NCBI GenBank assembly: GCA_944349905.1 | Contig: CALVNR010000002.1 | Location: 62,001 to 126,000 of the forward strand | DNA from: an uncultured Clostridia bacterium | GTDB taxonomy: Bacteria > Bacillota > Clostridia > Christensenellales > UBA1242 | Length of the DNA: 64,000 bases | Direction: 5' to 3' | Shown: positions 35,191 through 44,386 of the stretch, one piece after another | Layout: every line of letters starts with the position of its first letter | Position numbering within the stretch: position 1 is the first letter of the stretch | Notes under the pieces: generated by a model | Databases searched by the model: none | Seen by the model: the letters and a program-made list of their open reading frames with translations, nothing else | What the model was told of the DNA's origin: nothing | Program-made: the position numbers and the translations under genes

Positions 35191-35934
35191 ATGAGAGATT
35201 TTTCTACACTTGAAAATGAAAACAAAGAAAAACATCACTTTTATATAATTGGAAAAAATGAAAAAGCCTTAATTGCTAAGTTAGAAAAACATTTGAAATT
35301 TTTTACGTTGCGTTTTCAAAAAAAATTCACTGGCAAAGAAATAGTTTATGATGTAAAAAACGATATGTTATCAAATGCTGGTTTGGTTTTGTCTAAACAA
35401 TATGAAGAAAAAAGCATTTATTTTAAAGTTAGAAAAATAAATTTTTTATCAAATAGCGTAAAAAAAAGAGTTAGTAAAAAATTTTATTTAGCTGAATGCT
35501 CTGGAAAAGAAGAACCAAAAGATTATCCTATTCAAATAGCAAATGCAATTCAATCATCATTTTCCGAACCTTTTACTATTGACCTAGTATCAATTGTTCG
35601 TCAAACAGTTCCAAAAATTGAGATGACTGTTCATGGAAATAAATATGAGGTTATAGGTGGATTTGGTTATAAAGCAACTCTAAATTTTGAAAAAGTTGTG
35701 TATAAAGATTTGATAACTGGTAAAAAGGTTTCAAAGTATGGTGTAACTTTAATTGTGCCTGCTTCTGAGAAAGAACAAAAATATAATGATGAAGTCTTGG
35801 ATGTTATTGATAGATACTGTACTGAACTTGTCCCATATCGTTCAACAAGATTTGAAATTGCTAAAAGGGTGCTTTATCCAGAAAATATTCAAATAGAAGA
35901 AAGTGAATCAGAGGATGACACAACAGATAAGTAA
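35191..35934 (+). CDS. Hypothetical protein, possibly CYTH-like
   Basis: The 247 residues have no signal or membrane helix. Residues 45-95 resemble the CYTH (triphosphate tunnel) pattern, with YDVKNDMLSNAGLVLS in place of the usual YxDTxxxxLxxxGLxLR, then alternating charged strands (YFKVRKIN). The N-terminal ExExK of true CYTH enzymes is missing, so if related it may be inactive. The C-terminal third, from about 150, has several Tyr/Lys-rich strands. It stands between two divergent or unrelated genes with a GAGGTG site. The family assignment is weak. Confidence 0.45.
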   Translation: MRDFSTLENENKEKHHFYIIGKNEKALIAKLEKHLKFFTLRFQKKFTGKEIVYDVKNDMLSNAGLVLSKQYEEKSIYFKVRKINFLSNSVKKRVSKKFYLAECSGKEEPKDYPIQIANAIQSSFSEPFTIDLVSIVRQTVPKIEMTVHGNKYEVIGGFGYKATLNFEKVVYKDLITGKKVSKYGVTLIVPASEKEQKYNDEVLDVIDRYCTELVPYRSTRFEIAKRVLYPENIQIEESESEDDTTDK

Positions 35935-36001
35935 AAAATTTTTACACTTTGTTTGACTTTTGCATAAAAATATTGTAATCTATATTTAAGGAGGGGAAAA
36001 T

Positions 36002-36493
36002 ATGAATTCAAAAATAAAATCAATAATTTTAAAATCTGTCACAATCTTTTCATGCTTGTTTGCAATGATTTCACTTGCTTTTGGTGTTATTGCTTCTACT
36101 GAAACTTCAATAGAAGAAACTGCGTCTTTTGGTGAGTGGATTGACCTTATCAACTTAATTAAATATGATGTTTGGCAAGCAAGTGAAGCTTTTATTATAA
36201 TTTCTATTATAATTTTAAGCTTGATAATAATTGGTGTAGTTTTACAATTCTTCATGACAAACAAAATTTTAAATATTGTTATTAGAATTTTGAGTATAGT
36301 AGGTATGCTTACAGTGTTATTATCATTTGTATTGCTTTTAGCAGGTTGTATTGATTTAACAAAGGATTTAAATACTAATAATCTTATACCTGCTGTTGGA
36401 CAATGGCTCTTTGTTATATTTGGGCTTTTGGGAAGTGGACTTGGTATTGCTTGTGGTAACAAAATTAAAACTGCAAAAAGAAAAAGAAAATAA
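36002..36493 (+). CDS. Four-helix integral membrane protein of unknown function
   Basis: The 163 residues contain four hydrophobic segments (about 9-32, 56-80, 90-120 and 130-152) and a Lys/Arg-rich C-terminus (KTAKRKRK). There is no catalytic or binding motif. It follows AAGGAGG with 6-base spacing and has its own terminator. I do not recognise the family. Confidence 0.7.
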   Translation: MNSKIKSIILKSVTIFSCLFAMISLAFGVIASTETSIEETASFGEWIDLINLIKYDVWQASEAFIIISIIILSLIIIGVVLQFFMTNKILNIVIRILSIVGMLTVLLSFVLLLAGCIDLTKDLNTNNLIPAVGQWLFVIFGLLGSGLGIACGNKIKTAKRKRK

Positions 36494-36496
36494 TTT

Positions 36497-36534
36497 TAAA
36501 AAACTTTTAGATATGCTCTAAAAGTTTTTTATTT
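36497..36534 (+). terminator. Terminator of the small membrane protein gene
   Basis: AAAACTTTTAGA-TATGC-TCTAAAAGTTTTTT forms a long stem with a T run. Confidence 0.85.
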
Positions 36535-36563
36535 GTTTTTATTAATTTCGTTTATTATTGTAA

Positions 36564-36599
36564 CAAAAAAAACGGAGCAACAACTCCGTTTTTATTTTT
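36564..36599 (-). terminator. Terminator after tRNA-Glu
   Basis: AACGGAG and CTCCGTT around a 6-base loop, with a long T run on the complement just downstream of the tRNA. Confidence 0.85.
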
Positions 36600-36673
36600 G
36601 GTAGCCTCAAGGGGAATCGAACCCCTGATTCCGCCGTGAAAGGGCGATGTCTTAACCGCTTGACCATGAGGCC
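36599..36673 (-). tRNA. tRNA-Glu (anticodon TTC)
   Basis: Acceptor GGCCTCA pairs with TGAGGCT (first pair G-U), the T-loop is GTTCGATTC and CCA is encoded. The anticodon loop CTTTCAC is held by CGCC/GGCG. Confidence 0.95.
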
Positions 36674-36766
36674 ATAACAAATGTTACTGCCTAATTATAT
36701 TAAATTTTCTTATGCAAGTCAAGTGTTTTTTTTATTTTTTTTACATTTTTAGATATTTTTTTAATT

Positions 36767-37546
36767 TTATATTTCAACTATTTCTTTTTTAATTAAATCT
36801 TTATTACCATCGTTTTTTAAAATATGATTTCTTGCTATTGCACAAGCATATAAATTTTTTGTATAAGTTTTTAGTAAATTACAACAACAATCAATTGTCG
36901 CACATGTTGTAATTATATCATCTACAATTAAAATAGTCTTGTTTTTTATTGCTTTTGAATTTATCACAACCATGCTATTTTTTAAATTTTCTTGACGATT
37001 TGCAAAAGTTAAAGTTTTTTGAGCCTGAGTTATTGATACTTTTGCAAGTGTTTCTATAACTGGTTTGTTATATAATAATCCCAATTCTTTTGCTAAAATT
37101 TGTGCAGGATTATATCCTCTTTGTTTAACTTTTGTTTTATGTGATGGGACAAACGTAATTAAATCAAAATTTATATTTTCTTTATTAATATAATCAAATA
37201 TAAGTTTTGCATAACTTTTTGCAAGATATGTCGCATTATCATCTTTAAATCTAATTATACTTTTTCTAACATCGTCTTGATAATTTAAAGGGCAGTAACA
37301 TTTTATAAAACTTCTTTTATGTTTTTGACAACTATCGCAAATAATATTGCCTTGTTTGATTTGAGTGTCACATTTTACGCATTTGTTTTCATTATTAAAT
37401 GCTTCTTTTTCGCAGTTTTCACAATAAGGTGTTATTTCAAAATCAACAATTTCTTCATTACAAAATATACATTTATTGTTTATAGGAAAAACAATATCTA
37501 AAATTTTGTCGCCTAGTTTTTTAAAAACATTTTTTATTTTATTCAT
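36767..37546 (-). CDS. comF: ComF family phosphoribosyltransferase-like protein
   Basis: ComF proteins help natural transformation, acting with DprA and PriA on incoming single-stranded DNA. The 259 residues begin with a zinc-finger region: CIFC, CENC, CVKC and CDSC pairs between about 22 and 75. They then have a type I phosphoribosyltransferase fold, with TFVPSHKTKVKQRGYNPAQ near 132-150 and the PRPP-binding ILIVDDIITTCAT near 207-219. It overlaps recD2 by 8 bases, a gene order often seen in Firmicutes. No other competence genes are in the window. Confidence 0.9.
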   Translation of the reverse strand: MNKIKNVFKKLGDKILDIVFPINNKCIFCNEEIVDFEITPYCENCEKEAFNNENKCVKCDTQIKQGNIICDSCQKHKRSFIKCYCPLNYQDDVRKSIIRFKDDNATYLAKSYAKLIFDYINKENINFDLITFVPSHKTKVKQRGYNPAQILAKELGLLYNKPVIETLAKVSITQAQKTLTFANRQENLKNSMVVINSKAIKNKTILIVDDIITTCATIDCCCNLLKTYTKNLYACAIARNHILKNDGNKDLIKKEIVEI

Positions 37547-39776
37547 ATAATTCCCTTATTTTATCGTTCGCATTTTTTAACAAATCTTTTAGCATAGTGT
37601 ATCTTTTTATTGTATGATTATTAGAAATCATTTTCTTTAAGTTTGCTTTTTCTCCAACAAGCACTACCATTTTTTTTGCTCTTGTTACTGCTGTGTAAAT
37701 CAAATTTCTTGTCAAAATCATAGGCGCACCAGCTATGATAGGTATGACAACTATATCAAACTCAGAGCCTTGACTTTTGTGTATGGTTATTGCATATGCA
37801 AGGGAAAGTTGAGATATTTCAGTTCTTGGATAATTGCAAATTCTTCCATCTTCAAACTCTACACAAGTCTCATTGTTTTGAAAATCTATGTCAATTATAT
37901 AACCAATATCTCCGTTAAAAACACCTTCGCCTTCTTCTTCTATAAAACCATTCATTTTTTTCCAAACCAAATTGTAGTTATTTGCAGTTTGCATGACTTT
38001 ATCGCCAACTCTAAATATATTTTCTCCGACGACAAGTTCCATTTTCTTTATAGAAGGTGGGTTTATAGTTTCTTGCAAAATTCTATTTAAATTGGAAATT
38101 CCACATACGCCAGCTTTTAATGGTGCCAAAACTTGAATTTGTGTGCTATCAAGTTTAGTAAAATTTGGTAAGCGTTTTGTGACTAAATCTATAATTGAGT
38201 TTTTTACAGAATTTAGGTCAGTTTTTTCTTCAAAAAAGAAATCTTTGCAACTGTTGTCAATTACAGGCATTTTACCATTGTTGATTAAGTGTGCGTTTGT
38301 TATAATCAGACTATCATTGTTTTGTCTAAATATTTTTGTCAATGTGCAAACAGGTATGATTTGACTTTTTATAATATCGTCCAAAACATTTCCTGCTCCT
38401 ACGCTTGGAAGTTGGTCTTTGTCTCCAACCAAAATCAATTTGCATTGTCTTGGAAGAGCTTTGCACAAACTGCTCATAAGAGATACATCAACCATAGACA
38501 TTTCGTCAACAATAACGGCGTTTATTTTTAATGGATTGTTTTCATTATAAACAAATTTTCCTAAATTGGAAGCTCCACCTTGTGCAACTTCCAATGCTCT
38601 ATGAATTGTTTTTGCTTCTTCATTTGTGCTGTCCGATAGTCGTTTGCTTGCTCTTCCTGTTGGAGCCATGAGTATAAACTTTTGTTTTTGTTGCTTTAAA
38701 ATTTCAATTATACATTTTATAATTGTTGTTTTTCCTGTTCCCGGCCCACCAGTAATTATGCTTACTCCGTTGTTTATTGCTGTTGTTATTGCATTTTTTT
38801 GTTCTTGATGAAATTGTATCTTATTTTTTGCTTCAAAATGAGAAATTTCGTCATCAATTTCAACCTTTTTTATTTTTTGAGTAAAATTTAAAACAGCCAA
38901 TTTTTGTGCAATTGAACTTTCATAAAAATAGAATTTTGTAAGAATGACTATTTCAACATTATCGTGCCAAAATTTCATAATAGTTTTGTCTAATGTAAGA
39001 CCATCGAGAGCATTTTCAAATAATTCTGTCAAAACAATGTCGTTTAGTTCTAAGAGTGAACTAGTTTGTGAAAATAAAAGTGGTTTAGGTAGGTATGTAT
39101 GACCAGTTTTTTCTATTGAGCTAAAAAGAGTATACAAAATACCTGCACGAACTCTAAATTCGCTGTCTGGATTTATTCCAATGCTTTTAGCGATTTTGTC
39201 TGCTGTTAAAAATCCGATTCCGTCTATATCTTCAACCAATTTGTATGGATTTGATTTTACAATATTTATAGTGTTTGAGCCATAAATTTCATAAATTTTC
39301 ATTGCCATATTTGTTGAAATATTATATTTTTGCAAAAACATAATTGAGTTCTGCATTTTTTTTAATTCTTTAAATTTTTCACCTATTTCAAGTGCTTTTT
39401 TTATTGATATGTTTTTCACTTGGGCAAGTGAAGAAGGACTCATTTCTATTATATCAAACGTCTGCTCTTTGAAAGTGTTCACAATGTTTTTTGCTGTTAC
39501 AGGGCCTACACCTTTTATAAGACCAGAGCTTAAATATCTCTCAATTCCAACTAATGATGTAGGAAGGGTAATTTCGTAACTATTGAAAGAAAATTGATAA
39601 CCATATTTTGAATTGTTTACAAATTCTCCATCAAGAGAAAGATTTTCTCCTATATTTGCACTAACCAATTTTCCTACACAAGTTGTTAATGCACCTTTGA
39701 AATCAAGCAAAAAAACAGTGTAACCATTTTCTTCGTTACGGAAAATAATTTCTTCAATTGGTCCTTCAATTATCAT
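37539..39776 (-). CDS. recD2: RecD2-family 5'-3' DNA helicase
   Basis: A superfamily 1B helicase of 745 residues. The N-terminal third holds an OB-like segment and helix-hairpin-helix motifs (SSGLIKGVGPVTAKNIV near 83-99 and IDGIGFLTADKIA near 184-196), as in RecD2. The helicase motifs are Walker A GGPGTGKTT (343-351), Walker B VDEMSMVD near 426, and motif VI-type AITIHKSQGSEFD toward the C-terminus. RecD2 acts in DNA repair without RecBC. The gene is translated first in a unit with comF. The start has no clear ribosome binding site; a TATAAT lies 14 bases before the ATG, so the leader is very short. Confidence 0.93.
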   Translation of the reverse strand: MIIEGPIEEIIFRNEENGYTVFLLDFKGALTTCVGKLVSANIGENLSLDGEFVNNSKYGYQFSFNSYEITLPTSLVGIERYLSSGLIKGVGPVTAKNIVNTFKEQTFDIIEMSPSSLAQVKNISIKKALEIGEKFKELKKMQNSIMFLQKYNISTNMAMKIYEIYGSNTINIVKSNPYKLVEDIDGIGFLTADKIAKSIGINPDSEFRVRAGILYTLFSSIEKTGHTYLPKPLLFSQTSSLLELNDIVLTELFENALDGLTLDKTIMKFWHDNVEIVILTKFYFYESSIAQKLAVLNFTQKIKKVEIDDEISHFEAKNKIQFHQEQKNAITTAINNGVSIITGGPGTGKTTIIKCIIEILKQQKQKFILMAPTGRASKRLSDSTNEEAKTIHRALEVAQGGASNLGKFVYNENNPLKINAVIVDEMSMVDVSLMSSLCKALPRQCKLILVGDKDQLPSVGAGNVLDDIIKSQIIPVCTLTKIFRQNNDSLIITNAHLINNGKMPVIDNSCKDFFFEEKTDLNSVKNSIIDLVTKRLPNFTKLDSTQIQVLAPLKAGVCGISNLNRILQETINPPSIKKMELVVGENIFRVGDKVMQTANNYNLVWKKMNGFIEEEGEGVFNGDIGYIIDIDFQNNETCVEFEDGRICNYPRTEISQLSLAYAITIHKSQGSEFDIVVIPIIAGAPMILTRNLIYTAVTRAKKMVVLVGEKANLKKMISNNHTIKRYTMLKDLLKNANDKIRELYE

Positions 39777-39821
39777 GATTATATTTTAATATTATAATTT
39801 TAAAAAAACAAGCAAAAACAC

Positions 39822-39850
39822 TTGCTTTGGGAAAAAAATTGCATTATACT
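39822..39850 (+). promoter_or_regulatory. Promoter of the MarR-like gene
   Basis: TTGCTT (39822-39827), 17 bases, TATACT (39845-39850), then GAGGT before the ATG. Confidence 0.6.
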
Positions 39851-39868
39851 TAACATGAGGTAGCGGTT

Positions 39869-40255
39869 ATGATGAATAAAATCGGATGTTTGATTGAACT
39901 TGAAGCGCTTCTTGAAAACATACTAAAGAAAAAATCTGAAAGGGCAATGTTAAAATTTAAAATACTATATTTTGCTTATTTGTATGAAAATTTATCTGTT
40001 GGTATGATAGTTGAAAAATTGGGTATTAAGAAAACTAATTTTGCCTTAATGACAAAACAACTTGAAGATGAAGGATTGCTTACAATAAACAAATCAAAAA
40101 TGGATAAAAGATGTCATGTTTTAACTTTAACAGTTGAAGGAGTGAACACTTTGTATAAATATGTATCATCTATTTCTGAAATTGTTGGACCAATAAGTGT
40201 AGATAATATAGAACATGCAAAAAAATTGGTAGATTTTTTAAATAAAATTGTTTAA
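39869..40255 (+). CDS. MarR-like winged-helix regulator
   Basis: The 128-residue protein has a winged helix-turn-helix: IVEKLGIKKTNFALMTKQLEDEGLL near 48-72 as the recognition region and KSKMDKRCHVLTLTVEGVNTL as the wing. N- and C-terminal helices should form the dimer interface. ATG occurs twice in tandem (39869 and 39872). No target is obvious: it is followed by cysS, with that gene's own promoter, and preceded by the divergent recD2. Autoregulation is possible, but no clear palindrome was seen. Confidence 0.75.
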   Translation: MMNKIGCLIELEALLENILKKKSERAMLKFKILYFAYLYENLSVGMIVEKLGIKKTNFALMTKQLEDEGLLTINKSKMDKRCHVLTLTVEGVNTLYKYVSSISEIVGPISVDNIEHAKKLVDFLNKIV

Positions 40256-40258
40256 AAA

Positions 40259-40288
40259 TTGACCTTTAAAATAAAAAGAACATATAAA
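40259..40288 (+). promoter_or_regulatory. Promoter of cysS
   Basis: TTGACC (40259-40264), 18 bases, TATAAA (40283-40288), then AAAGGAA. The leader is far too short for a T-box riboswitch. Confidence 0.55.
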
Positions 40289-40302
40289 ATAAAGGAATAG
40301 TT

Positions 40303-41658
40303 ATGATAAAATTATTTAATTCTTTGACTAGAAAAAAAGAAGATTTTGTGCCAAATGGCGAATTTGTTAAAATGTATAGTTGCGGACCTACTGTATATTC
40401 TTATCCACACATCGGAAACATGAGAGCATATCTTTTTATGGATAATATAAGAAGGGTATTGAAATACAATGGTTATAAATTAGACGGCGTAATGAATATA
40501 ACCGATGTTGGACATTTAACAAGCGATGCTGATGAAGGTGAAGATAAAATGCTTGTTGCCAGTAAGAAGGAACAAAAAACTCCTTGGGAAATTGCAAAAT
40601 ACTATACAGAAATATTTTTTAATGAAGCAAAAAAATTAAATATTGATTTGCCAGAGCATATTGTTCCTGCAACTACTGTGATTGATGAAATTATAAAATT
40701 TGTTGAGGGGCTCATAGAAAAAGGCTATGCTTATATAACAACAAAGGGAGTTTACTTTGATATACAGAAATTTCCAGGATACGGCAAGCTAGGTAATAGC
40801 ATTGACAGCAAAATGGCAGGGGCAAGAATTGATGTTGATGATGAAAAACATAATCCTGCTGATTTCGTTTTGTGGGTAAAAGCACCAAAAGAACATATTA
40901 TGAAATGGGATAGTCCTTGGGGAATTGGTTATCCTGGTTGGCATATAGAATGTTCTGCTATTGGCAATAAATATTTAGGTGAAAAAATAGATATTCATAC
41001 GGGTGGTGTTGACCACAAAACAATACATCATGAAAATGAAATTGCTCAAAGTGACTGTTTGTGTGGACATAGAGTTGTAAACTTTTGGATGCATGTTGAA
41101 TTTTTGCAAGTAAATGGTGGAAAAATGGGCAAAAGTTTGAATAACATGTATGTTTTAGATGACTTAAAAGAAAAAGGTTTTAATCCAGAAGATTTTAGAT
41201 ATTTTTATTTTAATGCACATTATTCTAAACAACAAAACTTTACATTTGAAGCATTGCAAGGTGCACAAAATGCATTAAAAGCATTCAAAAACTTGGTTGT
41301 TTCTAATAAAAACGGAGAAAATGTTGTAGATGAAACTGTCATTAATAATTATAAAAATGAATTTTTAGAATCAATTAATGATGATTTAAATATGCCAAAA
41401 GCACTTGCTGTTTGTCAAAAATTATTAAAAGAGCCAAAAAGCAAACAAGTTTATGATTTAATGATGGATTTCAATAAAATTTTAGGCTTTGATTTTGAAT
41501 TAACAAAAGAAATTCCAACTCAAATCAAACAACTTGCAGAACAAAGATGGCAAGCAAAGAAAAATAGAGATTTTGCATTGGCTGATAGTTTAAGAAATCA
41601 AATTGAAACTGCTGGTTTTGTTATAAAAGACAGCAAAGATGGTTATACAATAGAATAA
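40303..41658 (+). CDS. cysS: Cysteinyl-tRNA synthetase
   Basis: This class I synthetase charges tRNA-Cys. The 451 residues match the usual size. CGPTVYSYPHIGN (27-39) contains the zinc Cys and the HIGH-type motif HIGN. The other zinc ligands are near WHIECSA and in HHENEIAQ. The KMSKS-type loop reads KMGKSLNN near 276, with Gly for the usual Ser. The DALR-like anticodon domain follows. No T-box is present in the leader. Confidence 0.96.
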   Translation: MIKLFNSLTRKKEDFVPNGEFVKMYSCGPTVYSYPHIGNMRAYLFMDNIRRVLKYNGYKLDGVMNITDVGHLTSDADEGEDKMLVASKKEQKTPWEIAKYYTEIFFNEAKKLNIDLPEHIVPATTVIDEIIKFVEGLIEKGYAYITTKGVYFDIQKFPGYGKLGNSIDSKMAGARIDVDDEKHNPADFVLWVKAPKEHIMKWDSPWGIGYPGWHIECSAIGNKYLGEKIDIHTGGVDHKTIHHENEIAQSDCLCGHRVVNFWMHVEFLQVNGGKMGKSLNNMYVLDDLKEKGFNPEDFRYFYFNAHYSKQQNFTFEALQGAQNALKAFKNLVVSNKNGENVVDETVINNYKNEFLESINDDLNMPKALAVCQKLLKEPKSKQVYDLMMDFNKILGFDFELTKEIPTQIKQLAEQRWQAKKNRDFALADSLRNQIETAGFVIKDSKDGYTIE

Positions 41659-41660
41659 TT

Positions 41661-41716
41661 TAAAAGGGCATTATTAAAGTATATAGAATAAACTTTAATT
41701 TATAGCCCTTTTATTT
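41661..41716 (+). terminator. Terminator after cysS
   Basis: AAAAGGGC at the left and GCCCTTTT at the right enclose an inner ATTAAAG/CTTTAAT stem, so this is a long imperfect hairpin. Confidence 0.75.
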
Positions 41717-41725
41717 GCTTTTTAC

Positions 41726-41754
41726 TTGCTTTTGTTTTGGCAATTTATTATAAT
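41726..41754 (+). promoter_or_regulatory. Promoter of valS
   Basis: TTGCTT (41726-41731), 17 bases, TATAAT (41749-41754), followed by GGGGAG before the ATG at 41782. There is no T-box. Confidence 0.65.
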
Positions 41755-41781
41755 AAAATAAACTTATTATTGGGGAGATTT

Positions 41782-44376
41782 ATGGATAAGAATTATACAC
41801 CAGAATTGTTTGAAAATGAAATATATAAAAAATGGTTAGAAAATAATTATTTTACAACAAATCCAGATGGAAGAGAACATTTTAGTATTGTTATGCCACC
41901 ACCAAATGTTACTGGAAAAGCGCATGTTGGACATGCTCTTGACAATACAATACAAGATGTTTTGGTTAGAACAAAAAGAATGAAGGGCTACAACACTCTT
42001 TGGGTTCCTGGAACTGATCATGCAGCTATTGCAACAGAAGAAGTTTTGGCAAGAAAATTGCGCCATGATGGCTTGAAAAAAGAAGATGTAGGTCGTGAAA
42101 AATTTTTGGAAATGGGTTGGAATTGGTATAAAGAATATGGCAACATTATTGTAAATCAATTTCAAAAAATTGGAATTTCTTGTGATTGGTCAAGACTTGC
42201 TTTTACCATGGATGAAAACTTAAATAAAGCTGTTAAACATGTATTTTGTCAATATTACAATGAAGGTCTTATATACAAAGGGAAAAGGGTTGTTAATTAT
42301 TGTCCAAGTTGCAAAACTACTATTTCTGACAATGAAAATGTGCATGTAGATCAAAATACATATCTTTGGTATATAAAATATCCATTTGCAGATGGTGATG
42401 GTTATGTAACTGTTGCAACTACAAGACCTGAAACTTTGTTTGGTGATACTGCTGTTGCTGTAAATCCAAATGATCCAAAATATAAAGATAAAATTGGCAA
42501 AGATTTGATTTTGCCTTTGGTTAACAAAAAAATCAAACTTATAGCAGATGATTATTGTGAAATTGGTTTTGGAACCGGTGCAGTAAAAATTACGCCAGCT
42601 CATGACCCAAATGATTATGAGGTCGGATTAAGACATAATTTGGATGTTGTTGTTTGTATAGATGATGACGGACTTTTAAATGAAAATGCTGGACAATTTA
42701 AAGGTATAGACAGAATTAAAGCAAGACCATTAATTGAAAAAGCACTTGAAGAATGTGGCTGTTTGGTAAAAAAAGAAAAATATAAAAATCAAGTAGGAAC
42801 ATGCGAAAGATGTCATAGTTTTACAGAACCAAAGATTTCTACTCAATGGTTTGTTAAAATGAAAGATCTCGTAAAACCTGCAATAGATGCTGTTAAAAAT
42901 GGAGATTTAAAATTCCACCCAAAAAGATATGAAAAAACATATTTAAATTGGCTTGAAAACATACAAGACTGGTGTATATCACGTCAAATATGGCTTGGAC
43001 ATAGAATACCTGTTTTTACTTGTGAAAATGGTCATATTTTTGCAAGCGAAACTGATCCAGTTGAGTGCCCAATTTGCAAAAGTAAACATTTGGAGCAAGA
43101 AAAAGATGTGCTTGATACATGGTTCTCTTCTGCATTGTGGCCTTTCTCAACATTAGGCTATCCAAATCAAACAGAAGATTTAAAATATTATTATCCAACT
43201 TCTACATTAGTTACAGGATATGATATTATAACTTTCTGGGTTTCAAAAATGGTATTTTCTGGTCTTAAATTTATGGGGCAAGTTCCATTTAAAGATGTTG
43301 TAATACATGGTATTGTGCGTGATATAAAAGGTGTAAAAATGTCAAAACATCTTGGAAACGGTGTTGACCCTATTGATTTGATAGAAAAATATGGCGCTGA
43401 TGCTTTAAGACTTTCTTTAATCAATGGTATGAGTATGGGCACAGACCTTAAATATGGCGAAGAAAAAGCAAAAGAAGCAAAAATATTTATCAACAAACTT
43501 TACAATGCTAGCAAATTTGTGCTTGCAAACTTAAACAACTTTAAATATATTGACTTGTCAAAATTAAATTTACAAGAAAAAGACAAGTGGATTTTGCAAG
43601 AATTTGATAAGTTAATAAAATCAGTAAACAAAAATATTGATCGTTATGCTCTCGGTGTTTGTGCAAGCAACTTAATGGAATTTACTGTTGCAAAATTCTG
43701 TGATTGGTATATTGAACTTGCAAAAATTGATTTGTATGGTGATGATGAAACAAGAAAAACAATTACACAAAATGTTTTGTATTATGTTTTTGATGGACTT
43801 TTGAAGTTATTTCATCCTTTTATTCCATTTGTTACAGAATATATTTATCAAGAACTTCCTATTCATGAAGAAAGTATTATGATAAGCAAATTTCCAACAA
43901 AGGTTAAAGTTAAAGATTTAACAAACAATTTTGAAACTATAATTAATATAATCAGGGAAATAAGAAATTCAAGAGCAAAATACAATTTGCCTGATAATAA
44001 AAAAACATCTTTGATGTTTAAGATAGCAGAAAATGATTTGATTATAAAAGAAAATATAAATCAAATTTGCAAACTTTCTTTTGGAAATGAAAGTGTTATA
44101 ATTGACAAACTACCAGAAGAAAAATGTATAAAAATTTTGGCAGGAGATAGTCAAATTTTTATACCACTTGGTCAACTTATTGATACTGAAAAAGAGAAAG
44201 AAAAAATAAATAAAGAAATTGAAACTTTGAGATTTGAAATTTTTCGTTCTGAGAAAATGTTGTCAAATCAAGGTTTTGTTTCAAAAGCTCCAAAGAATTT
44301 GATTGAAAATGAAAAATCAAAACTTGAAAAAAACAAGGAAAAACTTGAAAAGATTTTGAAAGAAAATAATTTGTAA
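41782..44376 (+). CDS. valS: Valyl-tRNA synthetase
   Basis: The start is the ATG after GGGGAG; an in-frame upstream ATG overlaps the promoter. The 864 residues of this class I synthetase include PPPNVTGKAHVGHAL (HIGH motif HVGH), a CP1 editing domain with TTRPETLFGDTAV and the KMSKS-type VKMSKHLGNG. Further C-terminal are the anticodon-binding domain and a coiled-coil arm (from about 805: KEKEKINKEIETL), which contacts tRNA-Val. It proofreads threonyl-tRNA-Val. It is followed after 10 bases by a membrane protein gene. Confidence 0.96.
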   Translation: MDKNYTPELFENEIYKKWLENNYFTTNPDGREHFSIVMPPPNVTGKAHVGHALDNTIQDVLVRTKRMKGYNTLWVPGTDHAAIATEEVLARKLRHDGLKKEDVGREKFLEMGWNWYKEYGNIIVNQFQKIGISCDWSRLAFTMDENLNKAVKHVFCQYYNEGLIYKGKRVVNYCPSCKTTISDNENVHVDQNTYLWYIKYPFADGDGYVTVATTRPETLFGDTAVAVNPNDPKYKDKIGKDLILPLVNKKIKLIADDYCEIGFGTGAVKITPAHDPNDYEVGLRHNLDVVVCIDDDGLLNENAGQFKGIDRIKARPLIEKALEECGCLVKKEKYKNQVGTCERCHSFTEPKISTQWFVKMKDLVKPAIDAVKNGDLKFHPKRYEKTYLNWLENIQDWCISRQIWLGHRIPVFTCENGHIFASETDPVECPICKSKHLEQEKDVLDTWFSSALWPFSTLGYPNQTEDLKYYYPTSTLVTGYDIITFWVSKMVFSGLKFMGQVPFKDVVIHGIVRDIKGVKMSKHLGNGVDPIDLIEKYGADALRLSLINGMSMGTDLKYGEEKAKEAKIFINKLYNASKFVLANLNNFKYIDLSKLNLQEKDKWILQEFDKLIKSVNKNIDRYALGVCASNLMEFTVAKFCDWYIELAKIDLYGDDETRKTITQNVLYYVFDGLLKLFHPFIPFVTEYIYQELPIHEESIMISKFPTKVKVKDLTNNFETIINIIREIRNSRAKYNLPDNKKTSLMFKIAENDLIIKENINQICKLSFGNESVIIDKLPEEKCIKILAGDSQIFIPLGQLIDTEKEKEKINKEIETLRFEIFRSEKMLSNQGFVSKAPKNLIENEKSKLEKNKEKLEKILKENNL

Positions 44377-44386
44377 GATAGGTAAA

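Noticed and set aside
37770..38808. Several open frames opposite recD2
   Set aside because: They are shadows of the strongly supported recD2 reading frame; composition and lack of start signals do not support genes.
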